Positions 32,637 through 43,956 of a stretch of 64,000 nt of DNA are shown piece after piece. Position 1 is the stretch's first letter. Every line of letters begins with the position of its first letter. A program made the translations under genes and the position numbers. Origin of the DNA: Tenrec ecaudatus (Eukaryota > Chordata > Mammalia > Afrosoricida > Tenrecidae); the NCBI RefSeq assembly GCF_050624435.1, contig NC_134543.1, positions 125,579,475-125,643,474 on the forward strand, in the 5' to 3' direction. The notes beneath the pieces were generated by a model that was not told the DNA's origin, made no database searches, and saw only the letters and a list, made by a program, of their open reading frames with translations.

Positions 32637-33775
32637 GTTCAATAAGAGTTTCTTTGATTTTATAGCAATACATTTAAGTTAAATTTCATATTTCTAAAGC
32701 CATAAGCAGTGCAGTCACCCCTCTGGGGCCCAGCAGAGCCCCATGCAACTCCCAAGTTCAGTGCCCTCTCAGCCAGGCAGGCTCTCTCTTGGGGAGTCAT
32801 TAGCATTTTTTGGCAGCTGGCATGGGAGGCTCCTTCCACAACAAAAACAAAGTATCAAAGCCTTTATCTTATCTGGAGGGAAACATGCATGTTTGGTTCC
32901 CCCCCCCTCCCGGTTCACCTGTTACTAAGGATTGTAGCAAAGCCTTGGCTCAAAGCCCCTGTTGCTAACCCCCTTCTGCATATGTTCTGGGGGTTGTTGC
33001 TTCTGCTTTATGGCTGGTTGGGGGAAGGCAAGTGCAAATGATGATGGGGAAATAAGTTCTGATGGAGTTCTTGGCAGGCCAACATTTTCCAACTCCATCT
33101 AGGAGAGAAAACCAACTGAAAGATGCTATTTCTATATTGACATCAGATTAACAAAAGATGTGCACAGAAGGGCCCCCACTAAGAAAAACAATAGAGCGCT
33201 ACCTACCACATGCTAACTGTGATTACTCATTCTGGGTGTTGGGTCAATTGTGCCTCATCTGCCTCTCCTTCTTTATTGGTATTTTCAGCAGGTCTGGGGG
33301 GAGAAGGTGGCTTCCGTTCTTGAAGCTTTTTGGACTCATCTGGGAAGTCAGGCTGCCCCAAACTCCAGATCATTTCAGCAAGAGAGTGTGTTGGAGGCTG
33401 GAGGAAGGGGCAGGGAATGACCCACCGGAAGCTGCAGTCACTCGCCCTAGCAAATGGCTGGGCTCTGAGATGGAAGACCTGCTAGTCACGAGGCCTCCAT
33501 TTTCACATCTGTCAAATGGTGCCACCCGGGGCCGTGATGTAACGGACTGTGGAGCTCACCGGGGGAGCTCACCCGCAGACTCCTGCAGGCAGGATCTGCC
33601 GGCCCTCACTTGCCAAGCCCACGGACAGCAAGGAGAGAAAGCGCCTAGCTTTGAGGAGCTTCAGGTGGGGAAAGTGGGCCCCAAGAAACCATGAACCTTG
33701 GTAGAATGTAGGCCGCAGTCATAGCACCTATGAGATCAGTGATTTCCCTGAAGAAAATACTCAGTTGGTGGGGTC
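32637..33775. other. Unassigned sequence
   Basis: A 178-codon plus-strand frame (33158-33694) starts MCTEGPPLRKTIERYLPHAN and includes one hydrophobic stretch, 'LCLICLSFFIGIF' (residues about 31-43). I recognise no family and no exon signals, and it ends without a conserved context. It is the least implausible novel frame in the window but probably chance. Confidence 0.35.
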
Positions 33776-33778
33776 ATT

Positions 33779-33870
33779 CGAGGGGGCTTCAAAAAGTTTG
33801 TGAGAAAATTCCACTCTTTTTTAATTCTAAGTTCCCAAAAGCTCGTTTGACATCCTGTGTTTGTTTCCTT
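33779..33870 (+). mobile_element. mariner-type terminal repeat fragment
   Basis: 'CGAGGGGGCTTCAAAAAGTT' followed by 'GTGAGAAAATTCCACTCTTT' matches the outer end of short mammalian mariner-derived elements. The other end is not found; the polypurine tract begins just downstream. Confidence 0.6.
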
Positions 33871-33905
33871 CAGTTGATTTCCTGCTGGTGAAAAAGAAAG
33901 GAAGC

Positions 33906-34186
33906 TGGAGAGATGGAAAGAAGGGAGGAAGGAAGGAAGGAAGGAAGGAAGGAAGGAAGGAAGGAAGGAAGGAGAGGGGGAGGGAGGGAGAGAAGGAGGG
34001 AAGAAGGGGGAAGGAGGGAGGGGGAGGGATGGAGGGGAGGAGGGAGGAGGAGGGATGGAGGGGAGGAGGGAGGGGGAGGGATGGAGGGGAGGAGGGAGGG
34101 CAGGAGGGAGGGGGGAAGGAGGGAGGGAAGGAGGGAGGGGGAGGGATGGAGGGGAGGAGGGAGGGCAGGAGGGAAGGAGCCCATGC
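33906..34186. repeat. Polypurine tract, (GGAA)n to (GGGAGGA)n
   Basis: About 280 bp of almost pure G/A on the plus strand. A (GGAA)n part at about 33928-33975 grades into GGAGGGAGG and GATGGAGGGGAGGAGGGAGG units. The Lys/Arg/Glu/Gly frames (plus) and Ser/Pro frames (minus) of 100-165 codons here are translations of the repeat, not genes. Confidence 0.97.
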
Positions 34187-34189
34187 TGG

Positions 34190-35558
34190 ATGGACTGGGG
34201 CAGTGGAGGTGTGTGCGAAGGAGCACTGAGCACACTAGATGGGGCCGTCGTGAAGCCCCCTTCTCTGACCTCCTCCCCAAAGCAGAAGCCTTGTTGGAAC
34301 TCCAGCCGGAAGACCTAGTGGGGAACAACCTCTGATGGCAATGATAGGCTCGCTCAGCTGCAGGGCTTCAGTCCTTCGTGAACTCGGCTCCTTTCCAGGG
34401 TGAGGAAGAGCTGGGAAGACCAGAGATGGAGGTAAGGTAAGGAAAAAAGAGCAGCAGTCTGAGCCTCGGCGACAACTGCCTCCAAGTGTCAGCATGTGAT
34501 CTAGGACACTCCATGGAGGCATAAGTACATGAAGATATTAATCATTTTTAAGCATGTAAAGTATGTGCCTAACACATACAAGGCACATCACCAATATTGC
34601 CCAAAGGCAGGTGGAGAGAGTCCAGGGCTCCAGAGCTCATGTCCCAGGCCTGCTTTTCTGATCTTTTCATTGGTGGCTGGGAGCAGTCAGTGCCCCAACC
34701 CTTGGCAGTAAGGATGACTGCAGTTTAGATACACAGAGAAACTCAAACATCCCTCCCTTCCCCAGGGTTCCCGTTGCCACGGTTGCCTCTCAGCTAGTCA
34801 GGAGGATGGTAGGCTCCCTCTTCCCCGGAGCCAAGAGCACATCTCCACAGGAGAGGCAGGCTTCCTGGGGCAGTACTCCCCAGGCCTTGGGAAAGCCACG
34901 GGGACAGAAGTCTAGTGGCTGCGCTGAGTGCTGACCCCAGGGAGCCAGATTTCCACAGCTGTGCCCTTAGGAGTCAGCAAAGAAGAGGGGCCCCTGTGGG
35001 CCCAGAGCGCCCTACCAAAGACTCAGGGGCCTGCAAGCCCCAACAGAGTCCCCGTTACAGCATGTGGGGGCCCACTACCCAACTGGATGTCGCACCTTAG
35101 GTCTTTCCTCCCTACAAATCATTCCTTCATGTCTAAATGCCATTGTCATTGCCAGAGGAGTTCTTATAGAGTATGTCCAAGCAAACTTCTTGAGAATGGA
35201 GACCCCGGCTTCTTCAGCACAGGGTCAGAGCCAGGATGAGCTGTGCTCACACGATGGGCATTGAACCTCAAATGAAGGCAATGAGTTGGAGTTGGCGGGG
35301 CTCTGAATGGACCTGATGTGTTTGTGGAACTGAAATAAGCGAGGAGATGTTATAAGTCATCGAGTGGACATTGGAGCTGTTTGATTTATACATCAACCCA
35401 CCTTACAGACTTCAGTGCCTTAAAGAAAACAAACGTCGACACAATTGCTAGAATGGAGCAGAAATTTTATTAAACATTTATTTTGTTTCTTATTATAAAA
35501 ACACTGTGCATTCAATAGAAAGGATGGAAATGTGTAAAAATAGAGTTATGCTATAACT
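34190..35558. other. Unassigned sequence
   Basis: No exon was supported. 35445-35540 is AT-rich with 'GAAATTTTATTAAACATTTA', like the antisense 3' end of an old LINE, but is too short to classify. Confidence 0.35.
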
Positions 35559-35559
35559 T

Positions 35560-35561
<2 letters not shown>

Positions 35562-35600
<39 letters not shown>
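35562..35600. repeat. (GT)n microsatellite
   Basis: About 38 bp of uninterrupted TG at the edge of a SINE remnant. Confidence 0.97.
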
Positions 35601-35602
<2 letters not shown>

Positions 35603-36147
35603 AACCACCTAAAACCCAGAGCCACTGAGCCAATTTCAACTCAGAGGGTTTCTGAAACGGTAAGTCCTTAAGGGAGCAGCTTGTATCTTTCTTTTACCTC
35701 ATATCTGAGATGACGCAGTTTATTCAAGGGTTTAAGTAATAGTGGCTCCTTTGTCCATTGAATTAAAACACACTCACATATATGCTCCCTGGGTCATAAC
35801 AGTCCTGAAAGATCTTTAGGTAGGTTATTTTTTTTTTTATAGGTAGGTTCTTGTCCACAGAAAAAAAGGTGGCTGATTTTGTTTTTGTTTCTATCATTTT
35901 ATTGGGGGCTCATCCAGCTCTTACCACAATCCATCGGTTCATCCATTGTGTCAAGCACATTTGTACCTAGGGTGCCACCATCCTTTTCAAAACATTTGCT
36001 TTCTGCTTGAGCCCTTGGTATCGGCTCATTTCCCCCACCCCCACTCAGATTGTATCATTCCTCTCCTGTGGAGCAACAGCAGGTTTTGAACCACCAACTT
36101 TGTGGTCAGCAGCCCAATACCTAACCCGCAATTACACCAGGGTGCCT
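35603..36147 (-). mobile_element. AfroSINE (antisense) split by an L1 3' end
   Basis: Tail side at 35605-35690 ('GCCACTGAGCCAATTTCAAC'), head side at 36055-36147 ('CTGTGGAGCAACAGCAGGTT', 'ATTACACCAGGGTGCCTT'). The parts are separated by unassigned sequence and the L1 piece at 35880-36050. Whether both parts are one SINE is uncertain. Confidence 0.6.
35880..36050 (-). mobile_element. Older L1 3'-end subfamily fragment
   Basis: 'ATCATTTTATTGGGGGCTCA', 'CCATTGTGTCAAGCACATTT' and 'CTTGAGCCCTTGGTATCGGC' show the 'TTGGGGGCTC/GTGTCAAGC' variant shared with 5625 and 63697. Confidence 0.85.
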
Positions 36148-36379
36148 TGTCAATATCCAAATAGATGTATATATAGTCGTTGTTACATAGTACCACTATT
36201 TATATGTCAATGTGTAGACTCACAGTCATTTGGTAAGTAAAGATATGCAGTTTCCAAAATACATATTTAAGCATATTTCTCCACCTGAAGTGAGTCCTCT
36301 CTAGCCATCCCGAGGCTCTAAGTTGCTTGCCTACGGAGGCAAAAACAAACCAACCAGCTACGCCCACAAAGAAGGGTGG

Positions 36380-36692
36380 TTGGTTGGTGTTGTTAGGTGT
36401 CCTGGGTTTGGTTCCGCTCATGGTGACCCTATGTGCGACAGAGCAGAACACTGCCAGACCTGCACTGTTCACAGTACTAGTCACGTTTGAGCCCATGCTT
36501 GCCGCCACGGCGTCAATCCGTCTTGCCAAGGGCCTTTCTCGTTTTCATTGTCTGCATTAGCAAGTATGACGGTCCTCAGCAGGTACTGGTCTTTTCTGAT
36601 AACACGTCCCAAGTATGTGAGACGGGGACGCGCCTCCTCCCCTTGCCCGGGGCAGGCATGGTGAGTTGGATCCCAGCACTCTTTCCAGCTGC
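36380..36692 (-). mobile_element. RTE/BovB-like LINE 3' end (antisense)
   Basis: A GTT-rich end 'GGTTGGTGTTGTTAGGTGTC' is followed by 'GACAGAGCAGAACACTGCCA', 'GATAACACGTCCCAAGTATG' and 'TGAGACGGGGACGCGCCTCC', the standard order of the antisense RTE tail. Confidence 0.82.
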
Positions 36693-37228
36693 TTTTTGTA
36701 AGGTTTTTAGAGACCAGAGACAGAGGGAGAAGATGACGGTACATACTTTATTAAGAAACGGGACCTAAATTAAATTCAAACGAAGGGAAGATCAGAGGAA
36801 GTCAGGATGAAGGGAGTTGGGAAACAGTGAGAAGTGCTAGCGGGCGAGTGCCCCCGGGGTAGAAGCAGAGGGAAGAGGCAGCAGAGAGAAGTAGCTTCCC
36901 ACACATCTTGTTCCTTAACCTCCTTAGCCTCTTAGGGCAGTACGTTTCCAGTGAGACCGGAAGGATCCTGGCGCACTGCCCTGACTGGAAGTTGGAAGTC
37001 CGGGAAGGAACGTAGTCCTTATTAGGAGTCTCTGAATCCTTCGGTGGGTGAGGAGGATGTAGGCCCCTGACCCACGGCCAGGCTGGAGGGCCCGGCAGGG
37101 CTTTGTAAACAAAGAACAGAGACATTTGAAATTGGCTGAACCGGTTTCACCCCAGTTACGGAAGCTGATACTTGAATTAATAGGCTCTGTCTGTTTATTG
37201 CCTCTTTTAGACCTCAGACTTAAAAAAA
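36693..37228. other. Unassigned sequence
   Basis: It includes 'CATACTTTATTAAGAAACGG', which could be an antisense retroposed 3' end. Two overlapping minus-strand frames of 107 and 62 codons (36802-37125) show no motif. Confidence 0.35.
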
Positions 37229-37229
37229 A

Positions 37230-37350
37230 AAAAGTTGCTATCCAGGACTATATTCCAACTCACAATGACTGTGTAGAGTAGAGCTTGCCCCTGGGGCTTT
37301 CGGCTTTCTCCCAGGCCCCTCTGGCTGCGGTTGAGCAGCACTGGAGCATG
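37230..37350 (-). mobile_element. AfroSINE fragment (antisense)
   Basis: An antisense tail after a T/A run: 'CCAACTCACAATGACTGTGT' and 'AGAGTAGAGCTTGCCCCTGG'. The head is missing. Confidence 0.65.
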
Positions 37351-37417
37351 CGGCCATCAGCGCCACCCAGCGTCACAGCAGCCCGTCCTGTTTCCCACGA
37401 GGGGGCTGCGGTTCCTA

Positions 37418-37495
37418 TAGGAAGCCATTCCCCACCGCAGAACACTCAGTGCACGTGGCAGAGCCGGGATCCAAATCCAGTCTGTCAGACTCATG
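37418..37495 (-). mobile_element. MIR fragment (antisense)
   Basis: 'GCACGTGGCAGAGCCGGGAT' and 'CCAAATCCAGTCTGTCAGAC' match the antisense MIR tRNA-related part. Confidence 0.6.
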
Positions 37496-37671
37496 GATGG
37501 ATTCCCTCTCTCTCCTCAACCTGGGCACCTGGAGAAGGGCAACTTCCATAGCAGCAGCCATGGGAGCTCCACAAGGATTTTGGAATAGCCTCTTGCTTCC
37601 TTTCCCATGTTCTTCATTTAACACCAGGGCTGGGTCTGTGACATCAGTCACTACTGAGTCATGTTCCTTAT

Positions 37672-37695
37672 CTCTCTCTCTCTCTCTCTCTCTCT

Positions 37696-37751
<56 letters not shown>
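37672..37751. repeat. (TC)n-(CA)n compound microsatellite
   Basis: About 24 bp of TC followed by about 54 bp of CA. Low-complexity frames on both strands translate it. Confidence 0.98.
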
Positions 37752-38551
37752 CCTACCCTTCTTTGTTCCTAGAGGCTTCCAGAGTCCACCTACCAACCAG
37801 GTCCACATCAAATGGGCAGACTAAGTCCAGGCAGCATGGCCACAGTCTTGCCTTGACCTGTTCTCTGGCCTGGAGCCAAACAGGCAGAGAGAGTAGGGAA
37901 CTAGCCTCTTGGGAATTTTCTAGGGAAGCTCGTAGGGAAACACCTCAGATCCAGGAGAAAAATCTCTAAAGAAAAAGTTCAACTAAGTCACTCTTCTGTG
38001 GCTAGCGTCACCCCAGGGTCTGACTGGCTCTGTATAAAACAGAGAGCATCAAACCTGGGGCCCCGCCTTGGAGCTCCCTGGGGAGGAGGATATGGTTAAC
38101 CCAAATCATCCATTTGCATTCTAGTTTACAGTGAACTTCCCCATCCATTTTCCCAGAAGCTAGAGACAAAGATAGCCCTATAAGGTCCTCACCAGGGAAA
38201 GTAAGTTCCAAGCTGAAGCAAGACGTAGGTCTCAGTCCAGGTGTTCCCGTTTTCTAGCCAAGTGATTTGAAGCTAGTGACTCTACCTCTGATCTCAGTGT
38301 CTCCCTCCCTATGTCAGGGCAGAAATGAGTCCAAGATTGTTGCGTCCTGCGGTCATGGGTGGCGATACCTCCGTGAACATATTTGGCATGCAATTAGTGC
38401 TTCGTGGTTGGGGTTGTCCTTCCTTCCTCACAGTCCCCAGACCTAGCTGTCCATACAAATATTGCCCGGTGGCATGGCCTGGAGACCATTGCTAGGCACT
38501 TTGTTGGGCACTGAGAGTTCTGAGTGACCTGGTTAAATACAAAGCTGGAGC

Positions 38552-39632
38552 CTGACATGGAATTTATAGAGGTCTAAACACAGGCATGTATATATGTAAA
38601 TATACTTATATATGACAATGGGGAAATAGATTTATGTACATATATAAAGGTTTAGTATTAAGGTAGCAGATGGACACTGGCCCTCAGCTCAAGTATTCCC
38701 TCAATGCAAGAACACTTTGTTCTAAAAACCTGGCATTCTGTAATGTTCAGCTTCCCGACACAGTCGCTGAAGACAAATGGGTGCATAAGCAAAAGGTAAA
38801 GAAAGCTGATGGTGCCTGGCTATCAAAAGATATAGCATCTGGAGTCTTAAAGGCTTGAAGACAAACAAGCGGCCATCTAGCTGAGAAGCAACAAAGCCCA
38901 CATGGAAGAAGCACACCAGCCTGTGTGAGGTGTCAATGGGATCAGGTATCAGGCATCAAAGACCCAGAACAAAAAAAATCATATCAATGTGAATGAGGGG
39001 AAGTGTGGAGTAGAGACCCAAAGCCCATCTGTAGATAACTGGACACCCCTTACAAAACGGTCACAAGGAAGAGACAAGCCAGTCAAGGTGCAGTGTAGTA
39101 CTGATGAAACACAACTTTCCTCTAGTTCTTTAATGCTTTCTCCCTCCCCACTATCATGACCCCAATTCTACCTTACAAAGTCGCTTAGATCAGAGCATGT
39201 ACATGGATACAGATAAGAGCTCACAACACAGGGATTCCAGGACAGATGAACCACCCAGGACCAATAATGAAAGTAGCAATACCAGGAGGGGAAGGGCAAG
39301 GTGGGGGGACAAGGGGGAACCAATAACAATGATCTACATATAGCCCCCTCCCAGGGGAACAGACAACAGAAAAGTGGGTTAAGGGAGGACATCGGTCATT
39401 GTCAGACATGAAAATATATATATATATATATATATATAATCAAGGGTTCTTGAGGGAGGTAGAGTGGGGGAGGGAGGGGAAAAATGAGGAGCTGATACCA
39501 AGGGCTCAAGTAGAAAGAAATGTTTTGAAAATGATGAGGGCAACAAATGTACAAATGTGCTTGACACAATGGATATATGTATGGATTGTGATAAGAACTG
39601 TATGAACCCTCAATAAAATGATTTAAATAAAA
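38552..39632 (+). mobile_element. Tenrec-type L1 3' end, 1,081 bp, with 13-bp TSD
   Basis: ACAAAGCTGGAGC is present at 38539-38551 and exactly again at 39633-39645. Between them is the complete sense order: 'GTTTAGTATTAAGGTAGCAG', 'AGACAAATGGGTGCATAAGC', 'CTTAAAGGCTTGAAGACAAA', the polypurine segment, and 'CCCTCAATAAAATGATTTAA' with an A-rich end. A (TA)n run lies at 39413-39438. The best-defined single-unit copy in the window. Confidence 0.96.
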
Positions 39633-39645
39633 ACAAAGCTGGAGC

Positions 39646-40840
39646 TTGAAGCAGGGCTCTAAATCAGTTGTCTGGAGCTGCCCTTGACCTCATTTGCTGA
39701 AGTGTTACTTTTGGATGTGTCCTGGACACCTGGGGCTGACCGGAACACTGACATCATCCACACTTTGCCAAGGGAAGTTTTAACTTGAGTTTGGTGGCCT
39801 GAGGAGGCATGGGGAAATGTTCTTGACTTGGCTACATCTCAGGGATGGGGAGACAGAACCATGCCCGGTGCCCTATAGTTTACAGAATACATCCTAGCTA
39901 GTGGGAAACAGAAAAGTTTCCTGTTGGTATTGAAAACAGTATGGGCAGGTTGTATCAAACTTGCCAGGCAACACGACATATGAATATATACTCAGCCTCA
40001 CCAGTTATCAAAACTACACTGAATTGGCTTTTCTTTTTACGCCCCCACCCTTTTTTTAAAGAAAGTAAAACATTGTCTTCCTGGACTATGCTATACCAAT
40101 TGACCTTGGTCTCCCCAGAAACTACAGTCTTGAGGCTCCTGATTAGCATCTCATTCCCTCAAGGTATTTGCTTATGGCTAAGTTTTCATTACATTCCCCC
40201 CTGTATGTTCACGGATATATCGGCAGCATAGGTAATTACATTGGTAGAAATATCTTCTGTCAAACCTACGTATGCTCTGGATAGAGTCCCACTCTCCTCC
40301 AAACACCTGTTAGCTTGCGTGTCTGTCTCTGCGCCTGCCCATAAATTATTATTGTTGCAGGGTTATTTACATAATCGTATGTACCTCTGTTGCCTTTAAA
40401 TTCTTATTGTAGTCCTTGAAACGCCTTCCTTCACCACCACCATTTTCACTGACCTCCCTCTTATTATTTTTTTAACTTCTCCGACTGGCTAAGGTTTTAA
40501 AAACTTGAAAATACTGAGCCTGGGCATGACTATTCAGAAATGAGCACACGAACACTCAGACGTGGGGATGTAAATGGAAGTCAACTTTACAACAGCAACT
40601 CGGTAGTTTGTTTCTAAACCGCTCCTTTGCTCAGCCAATTCCCTGGAAGTGAGTGAAAAGGCACAGATAAGGGATTCACAGCAGTGCTCCTCATGGCACT
40701 ACAATCGATATGCTTGCAAACAATATAACACGATATGCTTGCAAATAATCAACAATGTGCTCCGCAGGCATTAAAATATACATGCCACCAAAGTGTGTTT
40801 ATTGACACGGGAAATCATGATACTAAGAAAGGATGAAAAC
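39646..40840. other. Unassigned sequence
   Basis: No exon or family identified. A short direct repeat of 'CGATATGCTTGCAAA' occurs at about 40707 and 40732. Confidence 0.4.
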
Positions 40841-40844
40841 ATGA

Positions 40845-41296
40845 GGAAAGTGAGTGTATTATGAAAACATCCCAGCCCGGTCCAGATCAAGTCCAAGTCC
40901 ACAAGTTGGACATTAGCCCATAAGCTCAGTAGTAGCCCATGAATTCTTTTACAGACTCACGCAGCACATGCAATGCTGCTGAATTCAGGAAGATCACAGG
41001 CAAGTGGGTAGAAAGTCTTGTGGATCGAGTGGTGCTGGAAGCATCTCAGTGCTGGCATGGATCTCCATGTAACTCCTCCAGCTCCAAGGCTCTGGCTGCC
41101 AACAATATAGCTCCATGTGGCTTGTCAATAGGAAAGCCAAGCAGAGAGTGTGTCCCGCCTCCAGGGAGGAAGACAGGAGTTCCCAGATTCCTCAGGAGAA
41201 GGCCATTCCCACACAGAAGCCGCATTGGCTATGACCTGATTGACGGGCTAGACTCCACCCCTTCGTAAGTTGACAGGCGATTGTGTAACTGCCACA
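40845..41296 (-). mobile_element. Family-C element, reversed copy
   Basis: In the opposite orientation to 28413-29209: 'CATCCCAGCCCGGTCCAGAT', 'CACGCAGCACATGCAATGCT', 'GGGCTAGACTCCACCCCTTC' and the end 'ATTGTGTAACTGCCACA', the reverse complement of the family left end. The other end is decayed. TSD not identified. Confidence 0.75.
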
Positions 41297-41662
41297 GGGG
41301 GTTTGGCAGGGGAGGGTGGGGCTTAAATGGGGTGCTAATAAGGAGGACAAGGGTGAAGAAATGTTCTAAAACTGATTGTAGAACTCTTCTTGATTGCACT
41401 ATTGAATTGTGTGCTATGTGAATGATATGCCAATAAAACTGATGGAAAGAATCTATATTCCTAGTGGTGCTTTATGAGTAGGATTATTCCGGGGGGAGGG
41501 GAAGGGGGGAGGGGGCTTCCTGCTTGTTTTTCTGTCTGTTCCTAATTTTATTCATCAAGTATTTTGATTTTGTTGGTAATGAGGGAAAAAAAATCCCCCA
41601 AATGAAAATTAATGTAAGGCCACCTGCCTCGCCCTCTGTGTATACTTGATGTGTGCTTCCGA

Positions 41663-41785
41663 ACAGTGCAGGCACTCTGGTGCAGCGGATAATGCACTCA
41701 GCCTCCAACAGGAAAGTCGGTGGGAGAGTCTCCATGGAAGAAAGATGCGGTGGCCTGCTCCATCCTCACAACTGGTAACTGTGCT
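41663..41785 (+). mobile_element. AfroSINE fragment, strongly diverged
   Basis: 'GCACTCTGGTGCAGCGGATA' resembles the head and 'GAAGAAAGATGCGGTGGCCT' the body. No tail. Confidence 0.5.
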
Positions 41786-41999
41786 AATTTACATTATTGA
41801 CTCTTCTAACACGCTCCATTTCCACCCAGTGACAGTGAGGCTTCAAATTGTGTTGTTTCATCTGCAGGTGCTATAAGCGTGCACTGGTTTTCCTTATATG
41901 GTTTGGTGTTTTCATCGTTGTGATGTTGTCAGATTTTCTAGTGTTTTAGCTACAATGTCATCGTGAGTAGTATTTGTGAAACTATATCAATGACTATTG

Positions 42000-42497
42000 T
42001 ATTGGACAGGGTTCTCTAGAGAGACAAACCAGATTGCTAGTAATTATATATAAATATATTTATAAAGATAGATATATAATTCAAGAAATAAACCGTTAAA
42101 TAATATACAGATAGATAATACAAGAAATTAACAGTTAAATTTTAAAGCAGTGAGACACTAGCAGTCCTTCAAGTTTTGAGAGCTGCCAGGTACCAGTTTC
42201 CTTCTGTAGAGAGAGCTGGGCTATATATACCCAGGCAGCAAACTGCAGGGCAGGTCCCCAACTGTCATCAACTGTCAGTCCCCAGCTCCAGAGATGAACA
42301 GTCCAATCGTGTGGGCTTAAAGGGACCTCAACTTACAGCGACACAGTCCACAGGCTAGGCACCCCACAGGTAGTGTACCCCTTTAAACTGAGGCACAGAA
42401 CAACCAAGGTGAGGAGGCTCACCGAGCCATTTATCACTCTGCTCTTCAGTTAATCCTACTTGTGTTTATCGGCCAGGCTGGCACAATAAACTATAGC
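42000..42497 (+). mobile_element. Family-B element, copy B2
   Basis: The left end 'TATTGGACAGGGTTCTCTAG' and the right end 'GGCTGGCACAATAAACTATA' are nearly identical to copy B1 (16958). Flanks GACTATTG (41992-41999) and AACTATTT (42498-42505) agree at 6 of 8 positions, consistent with an aged 8-bp TSD. Non-coding. Confidence 0.8.
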
Positions 42498-42665
42498 AAC
42501 TATTTTAGAATAAAGTAGCAATTAAAGAAAAAAGGCAAGGGACAAAAGGTTTTTCCTCAGTAACAAGTAAAGTTACTAGTAATGTTGTAACTAATAATGT
42601 CATTCAGTGTAGAAAGATTTTACAAAACAATTTTGTGGTTAGTGTTCATATAAGACATCATTTCA

Positions 42666-43290
42666 GGTAAACAAGCGGCCAGCTGGCTCAGAAGCAACAA
42701 AGCCCACATGGAAGAAGCACACCAGCCTGTGCGATCACGAGGTGTCGAGGTGTCGAAGGGATCAGATATCAGGCATCATCAGAACAAAAAAATCTTATCA
42801 TAGTGAATGAGGTGGGAGTGTGGAGTGGGGACTCAAAGCCCATTTGTAGGCCACTGGAGATCCCCTTGCAGAAGGGTCTCTGGGAAGAGACGAGCCAGTC
42901 AGGGTGTGATGTAGCAATGATGAAAAAAAAAGAAAAGAAAAGAAAAATGATGTTCTCAAATGATTCCATTGCAGCTAATCTGATCCTTGGAAACTCCTTC
43001 TGTACAGGACAAAGGAAGCAGAGTTTTATGGGTACCATCTCTGTTCTAATAATACAAAGGAATAGTTCATATCATTTCATTGTATAAAAATGTTTGATGA
43101 CATTAAAAATATGTAAGACCCATGGTCAAGGATGGCCTCAATGCCAGCTTTCCAAGGCCTACAAATAAAAATGTTTTTATATTTTTAAATGGCTGAAAAG
43201 AAAACAAGGGCAATGATTCATGACATATGGAAATTATCTAAACCTCAAATATAAATATTGATAAATAAAGTTTCATTGGAATGCTAAAAA
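42666..43290 (+). mobile_element. Chimeric retrocopy: internal L1 3'-UTR piece joined to an older repeat
   Basis: A 625-bp block lies between two exact copies of ATAAGACATCATTTCA (42650-42665 and 43291-43306). Its left 260 bp are an internal sense piece of the L1 3' region ending near 42918, then an A-rich stretch. Its right part ('TGGCTGAAAAGAAAACAAGG', 'AATAAAGTTTCATTGGAATG' and a short A-tail) resembles an ancient repeat (AATAAAGTTTTATTGGAACAC type). The normal L1 3' end is absent; AATAAA at 43264-43269 lies about 20 bp before the tail. Confidence 0.8.
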
Positions 43291-43424
43291 ATAAGACATC
43301 ATTTCATTACAACAATTTATAACTAGACTCATTACTTTTAAATCTGGGATTAAACTTGACAGTAAACATTAATTAAAAAACAGAAAAGACTATGGCTATG
43401 GAAATCCGGTGAGGGCAAGTCTAC

Positions 43425-43690
43425 TTTGTAAATTCTAAAATTTACAATTTTAGGTTGGAATCGACTTGACAGCAGGGGCTTTTTTGTTTGTTTGTTGTTT
43501 GCTTTCTTGTGGCACAAGTCAGAGTCCTGACCTGGAAGCCGGGGCTTGAGTCTCATTTGCAGCTGGGTAAGTCTCTCCTCCTCTCTCATAGTGACCGGAG
43601 AGGAGAACTGCTTCTTCGGGTTTCCGAGGCTGTAAATCCTTACTGGAGCAGACAGCCTTGGTCGGAATCAACTGAGTGGCAGTGAGGTTT
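43425..43690. mobile_element. AfroSINE pieces, sense tail then antisense body
   Basis: A sense tail at about 43450-43480 ('GGTTGGAATCGACTTGACAG') is followed by a (TTTG)n-like end. At 43590-43690 an antisense body is readable ('GGTTTCCGAGGCTGTAAATC' is the tail-proximal part). Confidence 0.6.
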
Positions 43691-43956
43691 TTTACTGTAA
43701 GTCTCTCCTCATCTGTGGGGTTTTCAGAGCTAAGGCTTTTGAGAGTGAGATAATTCCTGACAGGCTTTCAGAAAGTAGGGGTAACAGCTCCCCTAAGCAT
43801 CCTGAGTGGGATCCAGCCCTGCCAGCATGTGCTCAGGCGTTCTTCACGCAGATCTAGGGTTGGAAATCAGGGGCTCCGTGCGTGTGGATTGAGAGGAAAA
43901 ACAATGACATCTTTGTTATCACTCGCCTCTGTGTGAAACCTAGCATTTCCTTGCTG

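Noticed and set aside
33158-33694. A 178-codon plus-strand frame with a short hydrophobic stretch
   Set aside because: One hydrophobic run of about 13 residues is not enough for a membrane protein call, and there is no family similarity or splice context.
33736-34335. Several 90-165 codon frames on both strands, Pro/Ser-rich or Lys/Glu/Gly-rich
   Set aside because: They translate the polypurine/polypyrimidine tract in every phase. The repeat explains them fully.
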